A DNA stretch of 64,000 bases from an uncultured bacterium (GCA_902778895.1 CACYZF010000009.1:1-64000); one strand, 5' to 3'; shown: positions 33,467 to 42,185, counted from the first letter of the stretch. Notes: generated from the letters alone by a model not told the origin. Numbers and translations are program-made.

Positions 33467-35334
33467 CGACCATCTTCGAATTCTTGAATCAGCTTCGCGG
33501 ACGCGGCCTGCTTGCCGACATCGACGTCGCGTTCGCGCGGTTCATCGGCGGAAACGCGGGCGACGATCCCGCCCTGACGCTGCTTGCCGCGCTCGTCTCC
33601 AATGCCGCGTCCATGCACGGGGAGATCGCTTTGCCCGCGGATAAGATCAATACACGCGGAAAGCTCCGGTACTGTTTGGATAATCTTTCCGCCGGGGACG
33701 ATGACGACACGGTGCAGGATTCCGGTGAAACGGTCGATTTCGGTTTTGCCGACCGTTTGTCCTCATGGCCGCCGGATCCGGATGATTTCCCGTGTCTGTT
33801 CCGGGAGTACCGCCCCGGATCGGGCGAACCGTTCCGGCCTGCTCCGCTGATCCTGTCGGACGGGCTGTATTATCTCGGCCGTGCGTTCCAGAACGAACTG
33901 TTCCTGCGGGATTATCTGCGGTCGCGCACGAACGATGCGCATCCGGCTGAATCCATTCCGTTTGAAACGGTTACGAAACTTGAGCTTGGCGCGGAACAGA
34001 AATCCGCCGTGGCCGCCGCGGTCAACTCGAGATTCCTTGTCATCAGCGGCGGCCCCGGGACCGGCAAGACGACCATCGTGTCCATCATTCTCGCGCTCCG
34101 CAACGAAAGACCGTCCGACGTCATCCTGTGCGCGCCGACCGGAAAGGCGCAGATGCGCATGAAACAGGCGCTGGACCAGCAGCTGGAAAACCTGCGCGAC
34201 GAATCGCGCCGCGCGGAGATCGCGCAGATCCAGTCGTCCACCATCCACCGTCTGCTCTCCTGGAGCCCGCAGGACGGGACGTTCCGCCACAACCGGAAAA
34301 ATCCGCTCCGCTACAAGCTCTTCATCGTCGATGAATGTTCCATGATCGCGCAGTCGCTCATGGTCAGCCTCCTGAAAGCCGTTCCCGACGATGCATCGGT
34401 CATCCTGCTGGGCGACCGCTACCAGCTGTCCTCCGTGGAACCCGGCTCCGTTTTCGGCGATTTCTGTTCCATCCTGCGCGCCTCCGCGCCGGGCTGCCTC
34501 GCGGAGCTGACCGAGAGCCGCCGGTTCAAGCAGGGCGGCGAAATCTGCAAAATGAAGGACTGGATCAACGACGGGCAGGCGGAGGAGGCCTGGGACTTCA
34601 TGACGCAGAAGGACCGGGAGGCGGTCGTGTCCCGTGATGTCCCGCCGAAACATGCGCTCCGTCAATTCCTTATGGATGAAATCGAAGCGGCGGACGCGTG
34701 GTTTCACAAGAAAGGCTCCGTCGCGGTCCGGTACTGCGACGAAGACACTGTCGATGCCGCCTGGATGCGTTTCGAGCAGTTCCGCATCCTCACGCCGTTC
34801 AATGTCGGCCCGTACGGCGCAAACGCGCTCAACAGGCTGGCACGTTCCATCCTCGGATTTCCGGACAAGGGCGGTCCCGTGCCCGGCGAGGTGTTTCTGG
34901 TCCTCCGGAACGACTACGGCACAAACGTGTTCAACGGCGACACCGGGATCCTGTGGTTTGCCGGAGAAGACGGCCGTCCGCTCGGGCGTTCGGAGCCCGG
35001 CTGCCGCGCAAACCGCCTTCTGGTCTTCTTTCCCGATCCCGCCTCCGAGTTCAAATGGCGCGGGATCCCGCCCGAATCCCTGCCGCAGTACGCGCCCGCT
35101 TATACGTTCACCATTCACAAATCCCAGGGCAGCGACTATGATAACATCCTGCTGTTCCTGCCGCCGTCCGGCGCGGACCGCGGCATCGTGACGCGCGAAT
35201 CCGTTTACACCGGCCTGACCCGCGCGAAGAAAAAGGCTGTGATCGCCGCCGGGCGCGATGCGTTCTGCGGGGCGGTCGAACGGCACATCGACCGCGTTTC
35301 CGGCCTGCCGCGTCTCTGCATGCAGGATCAATGA
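33463..35334 (+). CDS. recD: Exodeoxyribonuclease V alpha subunit RecD
   Basis: A 623-residue SF1B helicase, the fast motor of RecBCD. The start MTTIFEFLNQL overlaps the recB stop; a longer in-frame start is less likely. Walker A is GGPGTGKTT near residue 197, Walker B is FIVDECSMI, and the late motifs FTIHKSQGSDYDNI and VYTGLTRAKKK are those of RecD. Operon order recC-recB-recD with tight overlaps argues for stoichiometric synthesis. A terminator follows. Confidence 0.95.
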   Translation: MTTIFEFLNQLRGRGLLADIDVAFARFIGGNAGDDPALTLLAALVSNAASMHGEIALPADKINTRGKLRYCLDNLSAGDDDDTVQDSGETVDFGFADRLSSWPPDPDDFPCLFREYRPGSGEPFRPAPLILSDGLYYLGRAFQNELFLRDYLRSRTNDAHPAESIPFETVTKLELGAEQKSAVAAAVNSRFLVISGGPGTGKTTIVSIILALRNERPSDVILCAPTGKAQMRMKQALDQQLENLRDESRRAEIAQIQSSTIHRLLSWSPQDGTFRHNRKNPLRYKLFIVDECSMIAQSLMVSLLKAVPDDASVILLGDRYQLSSVEPGSVFGDFCSILRASAPGCLAELTESRRFKQGGEICKMKDWINDGQAEEAWDFMTQKDREAVVSRDVPPKHALRQFLMDEIEAADAWFHKKGSVAVRYCDEDTVDAAWMRFEQFRILTPFNVGPYGANALNRLARSILGFPDKGGPVPGEVFLVLRNDYGTNVFNGDTGILWFAGEDGRPLGRSEPGCRANRLLVFFPDPASEFKWRGIPPESLPQYAPAYTFTIHKSQGSDYDNILLFLPPSGADRGIVTRESVYTGLTRAKKKAVIAAGRDAFCGAVERHIDRVSGLPRLCMQDQ

Positions 35335-35389
35335 GCGATTCGGGATCGGGAGCCCGGTTCCCCGTGCCGGGGAAACGTTAAAGAACGCC

Positions 35390-35437
35390 CCGCGGAAAGG
35401 CAAAACGGAATATCGGTTCATCCGCGGCCTTTTTTTC
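35390..35437 (+). terminator. Terminator of the recCBD operon
   Basis: CCGCGGA (35390-35396) and TCCGCGG (35421-35427) form the stem, followed by CC and a run of seven T. It lies about 55 bases past the recD stop and ends before the next promoter. Confidence 0.65.
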
Positions 35438-35449
35438 CCGTTTTTTTAC

Positions 35450-35478
35450 TTGACTTTATTACCTGTTCCGAATATATT
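35450..35478 (+). promoter_or_regulatory. Promoter of the GH27 gene
   Basis: TTGACT (35450-35455), 17-bp spacer, TATATT (35473-35478), a near-consensus site. The leader is about 80 bases and ends in CCAGGAG. Confidence 0.8.
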
Positions 35479-35563
35479 AACCGCGAAATGCGGCAGGGCG
35501 GTTTCATCTTTCCTCAAATCCGCCCGCTTTCCGATTCAGACAACCTCAAACCAGGAGTTTTCC

Positions 35564-37269
35564 ATGAAAGCAACCCTCAAAACTCTTATGCTCGCATGCG
35601 CCATGATCGCGGGCGCGGCTCTCTCCGCCGCCGATTTCCACGACTGGGCGCCGACCCCGCCGATGGGCTGGAACAGCTTCGACTGCTTCGGCCTCAGCCT
35701 CACCGAAGCGCAGGCGAAGGAACAGGCCGAAGCCATGGTCAAGCATCTGAAGCCGTTCGGCTGGAACGTCTTTGTGATCGACCACCAGTGGTACAACGAC
35801 AACCAGAAGGGATTCCAGAGCGACGCCCGCCACCAGTTCTCCATGGACGAATACGGCCGGTTCATCCCCGGGCCGGAGCGCTTCCCCTCCTCGAAGGACG
35901 GCAAGGGCCTGAAGCCGCTCGCCGACTATATGCACGAACGCGGCCTGAAGTTCGGCGTGCACCTGATGCGCGGCATCCCGCGTCAGGCCGTCCGCGAGAA
36001 TACCAAGGTGAAGGGCACGAACTACCGTGCACAGGATATCGCCAACACCCGCAGCACCTGCCCGTGGAACCAGGATATGTACGGCGTGGACATGAGCAAG
36101 CCCGGTGCGCAGGAATACTACGACTCCCTCTTCGAACAGTTCGCCGAATGGGGACTTGACTTCATCAAGATCGACGACCTCTCCCGTCCGTACGCCACCG
36201 CCGAGATCGAAGGCATCCGCAAGGCCATCGACAAGTGCGGCCGCCCGATCATCCTCAGCCTTTCCCCCGGCGATACCCCGATCCAGAACGGCAAGCACGG
36301 ATGTTCGGCCGTCTGCACCGCTGGGAACCCTACCGCATCAAGGGCTCCTGGCCGGACGCCGACATGCTTCCGTTCGGCATCATCCAGTTCAACCGCAAGA
36401 CCAACTTCACGCAGGACGAACAGCGCCTGTGCTTCACGCTCTGGTCCATCGCGCGTTCCCCGCTCATCCTCGGCGCTGACATGGCCAAGCTTGACGACTG
36501 GACGCTGAAACTTCTCACGAACAAGGAAGTCATCGAGATCAACCAGAACAGCGAAAACAACCGCCAGCTCTCGCAGAAGGGCGACCTCTTCGTGTGGGCC
36601 GCCGACGTCCCCGGCAGCAAGGACAAATACGTCGCGCTGTTCAACGCCTCCACGCCCGGCACGCACAACATCGATTACCAGAAGGCCAAATATCACAGCA
36701 TCAAGGTCGGCGGCTCCGGCGTCCGCGAAGCGGAGATCAAGGCCGACATCAGCGGCTCGAAGTCGTTCGCGCTGGCCGTGACCGACGGCGGCGACGGCAT
36801 CAACTTCGACCACGCGGCCTGGCTGGAACCCGTCCTCTCCGGTCCTGCGGGCACGAAGAAGCTCACCGAACTCCGCTGGAAGAGCGCTTCGGCCGGCTGG
36901 GGCAATCCCCGCGTCGGTCAGTCCTCCGACGGCCGCCGGATCGACGGCATCGGCACGCACGCCGCCTCGGTCATCATCTATGACCGCCCGGAAGGCTACG
37001 ATACCCTCACCGCGCGCGGCGTCCTGGCCGACAATATGGAACGCCAGGGCGGCACGATCGAATTCCTCGTCCTGACCGACGAGGCTTTCGATGTGGAAGT
37101 CAAGGACACGGCGGAAGTCTCCGTGGACTTTGCCGAACTCGGCATCGGCAAGAAGGCCAAAGTCCGCGACCTGTGGGAAGGCAAGGACCTCGGCACGTTC
37201 GAGGGTTCCTTCTCCCGGACCCTCAAGTGCCATGCCGCGGGCGTCTACCGCATTTCTCCGGCCGACTGA
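35564..37269 (+). pseudogene. GH27 alpha-galactosidase broken by an internal deletion and frameshift
   Basis: From ATG at 35564 (CCAGGAG upstream) the frame gives a signal peptide and a GH27 barrel: PTPPMGWNSFDCFG near residue 28 and the nucleophile region FIKIDDL near 204. At GKHG (about 36300) the sense continues in another frame with MFGRLHRWEPYR, GSWPDADMLPFG and SIARSPLILGADM. The C-terminal part (about 36800-37260) looks like an NPCBM-type carbohydrate-binding domain. Related GH27 proteins have about 20-25 more residues at the junction, with the WRISDD motif that carries the acid/base Asp. That motif is missing here, so the product would be inactive. Assembly error remains possible. Confidence 0.8.
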
Positions 37270-37304
37270 GAGAAAAGACAGTCTGAACAACTGAATGAAA
37301 CAAA

Positions 37305-37337
37305 AGCCTCCGGGAATCCAAGCGGTTCCCGGAGGCT
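37305..37337. terminator. Bidirectional terminator
   Basis: A perfect 12-bp stem, AGCCTCCGGGAA/TTCCCGGAGGCT, with a nine-base loop lies between two convergent genes. TTTT follows on the plus strand and TTTTG on the minus strand, so it can serve both the GH27 locus and the gene at 37378-38025. Confidence 0.85.
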
Positions 37338-37377
37338 GATCTTTTAATGTGATTTTGAGCAGAAGGAAGGAGAGTGC

Positions 37378-38025
37378 TCAGCGTTTCGTCGTCGTGGCCG
37401 ATGGGGTCGGGTCCGGTTCGGTCAGCGCGTTGTCGACGACGCGGACGGAACAACCGGAATCGTTCCACACGAGGTACGCGTAATTGCTGTCCACGGAGAA
37501 ACTCTTTTTGCCGCCTTCCTTGATGTTCTTGTCTCCTGCGGCGGATTCGGCGTCCAGCACGACGGTGTACGTGACCGGGACGTCGCCTTTCGCGCCGTTT
37601 TCCGCAGTCGTTTCCACGGTGTCGAACATCGTGAGGATGACGTAGCGGCCGTCGGTGATGATGCCGGTGATGGTCCCGGAGAACGAAAGGTTGGTATTGG
37701 ACGGGATGGCCTTCGCACGGATGCAGTCGTCGATCCTGCTGCTTGTCTTCCAGCGGCGCGCCGTGGAGCGCGTACGGGGCGAGGCGGTGCCGAACGGTGT
37801 GGTCGTGGCGGTCGTCCTGCCTGTGGCGGGCGCGGCGGAACCGGATTTTTTCCCGGCGTCGGACGAGGTCGCGATGTCGAAAATGCCTCTGCCGCCGGAC
37901 TGCTTCGTTTTCGTTTTGCCGGAGGATGAGGAAGACGGAGCCGCCAGCCCGGACCGGGTCTGGGCGACGACGGCGCAACTTGCCGCCAGGCAGAAGAAAG
38001 CAGTAAGTGCGATGCGAATCCTCAT
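37378..38025 (-). CDS. Small secreted hypothetical protein
   Basis: A 215-residue protein with a signal peptide (MRIRIALTAFFCLAASCAVVAQ). A Ser/Thr/Lys-rich low-complexity stretch (about 25-95) is followed by a beta-rich domain (about 100-195) with GTITGIITDGRYVILTMFD and SVDSNYAYLVW. AAAGGA precedes the ATG. There is no lipobox, because the Cys at 20 lies too far from a suitable pattern. No family was recognised; a periplasmic OB-fold-like or adhesion domain would fit the strand pattern but is only a guess. Confidence 0.72.
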   Translation of the reverse strand: MRIRIALTAFFCLAASCAVVAQTRSGLAAPSSSSSGKTKTKQSGGRGIFDIATSSDAGKKSGSAAPATGRTTATTTPFGTASPRTRSTARRWKTSSRIDDCIRAKAIPSNTNLSFSGTITGIITDGRYVILTMFDTVETTAENGAKGDVPVTYTVVLDAESAAGDKNIKEGGKKSFSVDSNYAYLVWNDSGCSVRVVDNALTEPDPTPSATTTKR

Positions 38026-38127
38026 GTGTCCGGTCCTTTCCGGTTGAATGCAGCCAGTGGATGTTTGTCTTTGACTATAAAAGTATCATGCCAAACGCGG
38101 AAAAGCAAGCCGTTTTTCCGAAAAAAC

Positions 38128-38155
38128 TTGAATTCCCGGAAAAAACGTGTAGATT
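38128..38155 (+). promoter_or_regulatory. Promoter of the exchanger gene
   Basis: TTGAAT (38128-38133), 16-bp spacer, TAGATT (38150-38155), about 88 bases before the chosen ATG. Confidence 0.6.
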
Positions 38156-38242
38156 AAGAGGTCGAAGTTTTCCGCGGCGTCTCCGACGATTTGAAGCGGG
38201 AATCCGTTTTTGCAATTCATTTTCAGGGAGTTCGAATTTACC

Positions 38243-39250
38243 ATGCCGATGCTTGATCTCTTCCGCAATCTCGGGCTTGCCGTCCTCGGGGTGGCGCTGC
38301 TGTACTACGGGGCGGAATTTCTGGTCAGGGGCGGCGTTTCGCTGGCGCTGAAGGCGCGCATCTCCCGTCTCGTGATCGGCCTCACGCTCGCTGCGTTCGC
38401 CACCAGTGCGCCGGAACTGGTCGTGAGCATCGACTCGGCGCTGCGCGGTTCGGCGGACATCAGCCTCGGCAACGTGGTCGGGTCGAACATCTGCAACGTG
38501 GCGCTGATCCTCGGATTGTGCGCCGTGCTGCGCCCGATGCCGTTCCACGCGAACCTGAAGAAATTCGACCTGCCCGTGATGCTGTTCGCCGTGCTCGCGC
38601 TCACCGGGTTTTATTTCCTGAGCCACGGCATCAACCGCTGGGAAGGCGCGTTCTTCTTCCTGTGCATCCTCACCTACACCACGCTGAACGTGATCCTGTC
38701 GAAGAAACAGGGGGCGAAGAAGGCGGCGGACGGCGCGGCGGGAACGGAGGCGGATTCCGGCATCGATCCCGAGGTCGAGGAGAGCATGAAAAAGCCGCTC
38801 GGCGTGCCGCTGGCACTGCTCGCCGTCGCGGGCGGCGTCGCTATGCTGGTGTTCGGCGCGAAGTCGTTCCTGATCGCCGCCGTGGCATTCGCGCATGCGG
38901 CCGGCATCAGCGACGCCGTGACCGGTTTGACGATCGTGGCGGTCGGGACCAGCCTGCCGGAACTTGCCACGTCGTTCGTGGCGGCGCTGAAGGGCGAGAA
39001 CGACATCGCCATCGGCAATATCGTGGGCTCGAACATCTTCAATGTCTTCTGCATCCTCGGCATCGTGCCGATGATCTCGCCGCTGGCGGGACAGAGCATC
39101 CGCGGGCTGGATTTCGCGGTCATGCTCGGCACGTCCGGCGCGCTGTTCCTCTTCGGCATGTTCGGCAAGCGCCTCAACCGCGTTCAGGGCGCGCTGCTGC
39201 TTTCGGCGTACATCGTGTACACCGTCTACCTGGTGATGCACCACGCCTGA
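38243..39250 (+). CDS. CaCA-family sodium/calcium exchanger (YrbG-like)
   Basis: A 335-residue inner-membrane cation antiporter with about ten helices. The two inverted alpha repeats are clear: ATSAPELVVSIDSAL with GNVVGSNICNV near residues 55-95, and GTSLPELATSF with GNIVGSNIFNV near 235-275. A charged cytosolic loop lies between them (about 150-185). The start at 38243 was chosen because CAGGGAG lies upstream; the longer frame begins with a TTG and lacks a site. Likely substrate Ca2+ in exchange for Na+ or H+. Confidence 0.92.
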   Translation: MPMLDLFRNLGLAVLGVALLYYGAEFLVRGGVSLALKARISRLVIGLTLAAFATSAPELVVSIDSALRGSADISLGNVVGSNICNVALILGLCAVLRPMPFHANLKKFDLPVMLFAVLALTGFYFLSHGINRWEGAFFFLCILTYTTLNVILSKKQGAKKAADGAAGTEADSGIDPEVEESMKKPLGVPLALLAVAGGVAMLVFGAKSFLIAAVAFAHAAGISDAVTGLTIVAVGTSLPELATSFVAALKGENDIAIGNIVGSNIFNVFCILGIVPMISPLAGQSIRGLDFAVMLGTSGALFLFGMFGKRLNRVQGALLLSAYIVYTVYLVMHHA

Positions 39251-39269
39251 CGGCGGAAAAACGCAAGAA

Positions 39270-40064
39270 CTACTTCGCCGGGTTCGCCTCTTTTTCCGGC
39301 GCGGGGAGCGGCTTCACGGTCCGTGTCTCCCACATCTCAAGCAGTTCAGCCCTGTGCGCGGACAGCCACTTGTCGAGCGTGTCCTGCTTTTCCTGAGGCA
39401 ATGACCATTTCCACACGAAAACGGCTTTTCCCGTCTGAACGTCGATGTTTTTTTGGCTTTCTCCGCATGTCACCTCGATCTTTGCGTTTCCGCGCTCCTT
39501 GCCGTAGGGATGCATTTTTACGGTCATCCCGTGGAACTGCGCGATCAGATCGGTGCGGATCTTTTCCGAAGACGCGTTCGGCGGATAGATAAGTTTGCCC
39601 TTGCTGAACTGGTTGTAGTAATATTCGATCGGTTTGAATTCCCCGGGCGTCAGCAGGCAAGCCTGTTTCAATTCCGCTTCGGTCGGCAGCAAGGTCGTTT
39701 TGCCGGTCGCGTATTCCAGATAGCCGAATGTCCCGTCCTCTTTCCGGAAAACCGCGAAGTCTTCCAGCAGATGAAGATGCGTAATCCTCCCCCCGACATC
39801 GATATCTTTCATGGATTTCGAGCCCGCCGCGATATCGCCGCCGGTATGCTCTTCCAGATATCCTTCTCTCAGTTGGTCGATCGTCGAGATCTGGTACGGA
39901 TATTTCAGCGGGAGACGGTACCAGTCCGCAAAACCCGTGTAGGTGTAGAACGGATGCATGGGCGGCGGCTTCGGCGAACGGCTTCCGCTTGACTTCTTCA
40001 GCCGTCCGCAACCTGTGAGAAGCACGACCAGACACAGAAGAACAAAGAGCAGTGTCTTTTTCAT
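39270..40064 (-). CDS. Lipoprotein with a C-terminal DUF4160-like domain
   Basis: A 264-residue lipoprotein. The signal peptide ends in a lipobox LTGC (Cys 19), followed by a Ser/Pro linker. The middle (about 60-160) is an unrecognised beta-rich region. Residues about 172-254 are strikingly similar to the whole 84-residue DUF4160 protein encoded at the start of the same operon: both read IAxFxGMxVKM, GKExG, xGE, DVQTGK, LPQ, AHRxELLxMWET and xxLP in the same order and spacing. The PHIH-type His residues are lost here. Its ATG overlaps the upstream stop by four bases. An exported relative of a cytoplasmic toxin-antitoxin-associated domain is unusual. The function is unknown. Confidence 0.88.
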   Translation of the reverse strand: MKKTLLFVLLCLVVLLTGCGRLKKSSGSRSPKPPPMHPFYTYTGFADWYRLPLKYPYQISTIDQLREGYLEEHTGGDIAAGSKSMKDIDVGGRITHLHLLEDFAVFRKEDGTFGYLEYATGKTTLLPTEAELKQACLLTPGEFKPIEYYYNQFSKGKLIYPPNASSEKIRTDLIAQFHGMTVKMHPYGKERGNAKIEVTCGESQKNIDVQTGKAVFVWKWSLPQEKQDTLDKWLSAHRAELLEMWETRTVKPLPAPEKEANPAK

Positions 40065-40462
40065 GGTTTCACCTCCGGGATCAGTTCAGGCGGCAGTTTC
40101 ATTTTCTTGCGTTTCGAGTCGATGTTTTTGAGCGGATCGCCGGAATGTTCGATGATTAATCTGTCGCCCTGAATATACCATTTGATCCGACCCGATCCAT
40201 AATCAGACTTGTACCGTTCCTCAAGAAAATTATTCTCGAATTTCACGTCGTCCAGATTTTTCGGCAATTCTCCGGTTTCCTGCAGTTTTTCCGCAACAAT
40301 CCCGAGCATTTGTTCCAACTGATAGTTGAGGGTTTGTTCCCTGGGTACAACGTCACCGAGAAGATACGCGCCGAAATAATCCGCAACGAAACTCAGAAAA
40401 ATGATGCCGATGAGGATAAAAAACACTAGAAACACCGGGCTGATCCTGCGTTGTTTCTTCAT
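40061..40462 (-). CDS. Small single-pass membrane protein
   Basis: A 133-residue protein. After a basic start (MKKQRRISP) there is one hydrophobic segment (about 10-33, VFLVFFILIGIIFLSFV), then a 95-residue soluble domain predicted outside the membrane (LEQMLGIVAEKLQETGELP ... GRIKWYIQGDRLIIEHSGDP). No lipobox is present, so it is probably anchored by an uncleaved helix. It lies 47 bases after the DUF2442 gene and overlaps the lipoprotein gene by four, so the two exported proteins are likely partners. No family was recognised. Confidence 0.82.
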   Translation of the reverse strand: MKKQRRISPVFLVFFILIGIIFLSFVADYFGAYLLGDVVPREQTLNYQLEQMLGIVAEKLQETGELPKNLDDVKFENNFLEERYKSDYGSGRIKWYIQGDRLIIEHSGDPLKNIDSKRKKMKLPPELIPEVKP

Positions 40463-40509
40463 CGGGAAACTCCTCCGGAAAAGTGTTTCAAAAGTCCTTA
40501 CTCAAAAGC

Positions 40510-40821
40510 TCACGGCGTCGGTCGCCGGACCTGTGCGACAGAGTCGGAATCCGGCGCAAGCTCAATCGAAGATTTGAGCTCATTCCCGTGTTTCCACAAT
40601 TCCTCCGCTTCCAGGTCAAGATCGTCGTTCCAGCTGATCCCGTATCCGCCCGGATCAATGCGGACCTGAACGAAAAGATCCGGATTCCGTACAAGGTCGC
40701 CGAAAACGGGATTGACCGCCGTCAGACTGGAAACATCATAGATGACTTCCCTGCCGCCCTTGAACTCTGCCCAGAGCATACAGCCGGGCAGAGCCTTGAT
40801 CCTGTTCAATTTGTGAAACAT
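40510..40821 (-). CDS. DUF2442 protein, putative antitoxin-like partner
   Basis: A 103-residue protein of the DUF2442 family: the strand pattern LWAEFKGGREVIYDVSSL, then VRNPDLFVQVRIDPGGYGISWNDDLDLEAEELW is typical. DUF2442 genes commonly pair with DUF4160 genes, and such pairs are predicted toxin-antitoxin or small regulatory modules, though biochemical proof is limited. Here the DUF4160 gene is directly upstream (16 bases apart). The C-terminal about 25 residues extend past the domain. It is cytoplasmic. Confidence 0.88.
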   Translation of the reverse strand: MFHKLNRIKALPGCMLWAEFKGGREVIYDVSSLTAVNPVFGDLVRNPDLFVQVRIDPGGYGISWNDDLDLEAEELWKHGNELKSSIELAPDSDSVAQVRRPTP

Positions 40822-40837
40822 GTCCGCCTCCTTGTCC

Positions 40838-41092
40838 TTATTCCAGCGGGGGAAGCTGCCGGAATGACTGGGTTTCCCACATCTGAAGCAATTCGTCGCG
40901 ATGAGCGAGCGTCCATTCCTCGATCATGGAACGTGCTTTCTGTGGTAAATCCCCCTCAAGCATCTTTCCCGTCTGAACATCTACGACGCCTGCGCATTCT
41001 CCATAGATCACGTGAATATGGGGGATTCCGTGTTCCTTGCCCTGCAGATACATTTTGACAATCATTCCATAAAAACGTGCAATGACAGGCAT
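40838..41092 (-). CDS. DUF4160 protein, putative toxin-antitoxin partner
   Basis: An 84-residue protein of the DUF4160 family: MPVIARFYGMIVKMY with HIHVIYGECAGVVDVQTGK and RDELLQMWET near the C-terminus. AAGGAG lies eight bases before the ATG. It heads a four-gene minus-strand operon with DUF2442, a membrane protein and a lipoprotein that contains a second, diverged DUF4160-like domain. A strong promoter with a palindrome over the -10 box suggests autoregulation, as is usual for toxin-antitoxin units. Which of the pair would be toxic cannot be told from sequence. Confidence 0.9.
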   Translation of the reverse strand: MPVIARFYGMIVKMYLQGKEHGIPHIHVIYGECAGVVDVQTGKMLEGDLPQKARSMIEEWTLAHRDELLQMWETQSFRQLPPLE

Positions 41093-41120
41093 TTTTTATA
41101 CTCCTTTTCCTTGATGTTTT

Positions 41121-41135
41121 GAGTTAATATAACTC
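41121..41135. promoter_or_regulatory. Palindromic operator candidate over the DUF4160 promoter
   Basis: GAGTTA-TAT-TAACTC (minus-strand reading) has 6-bp perfect arms centred on the -10 box of the DUF4160 operon. A protein bound here would block the promoter. Confidence 0.6.
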
Positions 41136-41154
41136 TATGTCTAACAGATTGCAA
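41126..41154 (-). promoter_or_regulatory. Promoter of the DUF4160-DUF2442 operon
   Basis: On the minus strand TTGCAA (41149-41154), 17-bp spacer, TATATT (41126-41131), about 33 bases before the DUF4160 ATG. Confidence 0.78.
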
Positions 41155-41202
41155 GGAAGAAAAAGCATTTATCAAAAAAAAATAACGTTTGAATACAATG
41201 GC

Positions 41203-42099
41203 TCAGAAGATCACGTCGTCGGCGAGGATCAGGAAGACGATCATCGCGCCGAGCTCGGCGGTCTCGCAGACGGCTCCGGCGAATTCGGGCGGCGGGGTGA
41301 CGCGCAGCTTCTTCGACGCCTCGGTGTTCCAGTACAGCACGGACAGGAATCCGCTCGCCAGGAACGTGACGGCGTCCTGAATGCCGAGGCTGACGACCGT
41401 GAGGAACGGGGAGAAACCAGTGACGTCGCCAGTACGGCTGCGGAACCCGGACATCGTGAGCTTCATCGAGCGGAACGAGAAGAAATCGCCGCCGTAGGTG
41501 CGGATCAAGCCCAGCGCGAACGCCAGAAGCAGCATCGCGACGACGACCCAGCCCAGGCGGATCACGTCGTGGACCTCGGGGCGTTCCCTGCCGGAGCCCG
41601 ACGGATAGGCGAACAGCATCGCGATGCGCCCGAAGAACGGCACGGAGACGAGCGTCAGGGCGAGCATCAGGTTGTCGCCGAAGAGCGCGGTCCGCATGAA
41701 GATCAGGTACATCACGAGCAGTTTCAGCCCGATCAGAACGGACGTGCACGGGGAGGAACCCGGCTGCGCGGCGCGTCCGAGGCGTTCCTCGGGGGAGACG
41801 CCGGCGCCCGCGAGCATCCGGCAGGCGGCGTCGAACGCGTGGAGATTGTCGAACCGCGTGAGCCATTCCAGCAGGAAGACGTAGATGCCCGAAGCGAGCA
41901 GAACGAATCCCTGCAGGCCGCGGAAACTCGCGCTGATGAATAGCGTCGGGACCGCGGCGATCACCCCGATCAGGAGTCCGGCGAACGGCTGAAGCGTCAG
42001 GGCACGGGAGTACAGAGCGGGCTCGGCGGGCTTCACGGGACCGCGGAACCGCGTGCCGAAACTGAGCGCGGCGAGGAGGACTTGCAGGAAACGGGGCAT
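41203..42099 (-). CDS. CobS-like membrane protein lacking the acidic motif (paralogue 1)
   Basis: A 298-residue protein with six to eight hydrophobic segments. The N-terminus (LAALSFGTRFRGPV, then LQPFAGLLIGV) and the C-terminal FAGAVCETAELGAMIVFL match the layout of adenosylcobinamide-GDP ribazoletransferase CobS. In CobS the loop after the third helix reads LTGGFHLDGLADTCDG, with catalytic Asp residues; here the aligned loop is LTRFDNLHAFDAACRM and those Asp residues are changed. Retention of cobalamin synthase activity is doubtful. No other cobalamin genes are nearby. It is downstream of the glmM region and probably has a different lipid or nucleotide-alcohol role. A paralogue lies at 49378-50121. 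Confidence 0.75.
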   Translation of the reverse strand: MPRFLQVLLAALSFGTRFRGPVKPAEPALYSRALTLQPFAGLLIGVIAAVPTLFISASFRGLQGFVLLASGIYVFLLEWLTRFDNLHAFDAACRMLAGAGVSPEERLGRAAQPGSSPCTSVLIGLKLLVMYLIFMRTALFGDNLMLALTLVSVPFFGRIAMLFAYPSGSGRERPEVHDVIRLGWVVVAMLLLAFALGLIRTYGGDFFSFRSMKLTMSGFRSRTGDVTGFSPFLTVVSLGIQDAVTFLASGFLSVLYWNTEASKKLRVTPPPEFAGAVCETAELGAMIVFLILADDVIF

Positions 42100-42185
42100 G
42101 ATTGTCGTGTGTTTGAGGTAAAAGTGTACCGCCGGACGTATGGATGGAGCTGCGCCCGGCGGATGGGATTACGTTTGTGAGAAGA

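Noticed and set aside
38210..38242. A longer start for the exchanger
   Set aside because: It begins with TTG and includes the ribosome-binding site of the ATG at 38243 within the coding part.
41203..42099. Calling this gene cobS
   Set aside because: The Asp-rich catalytic loop is changed and no other cobalamin gene is near.
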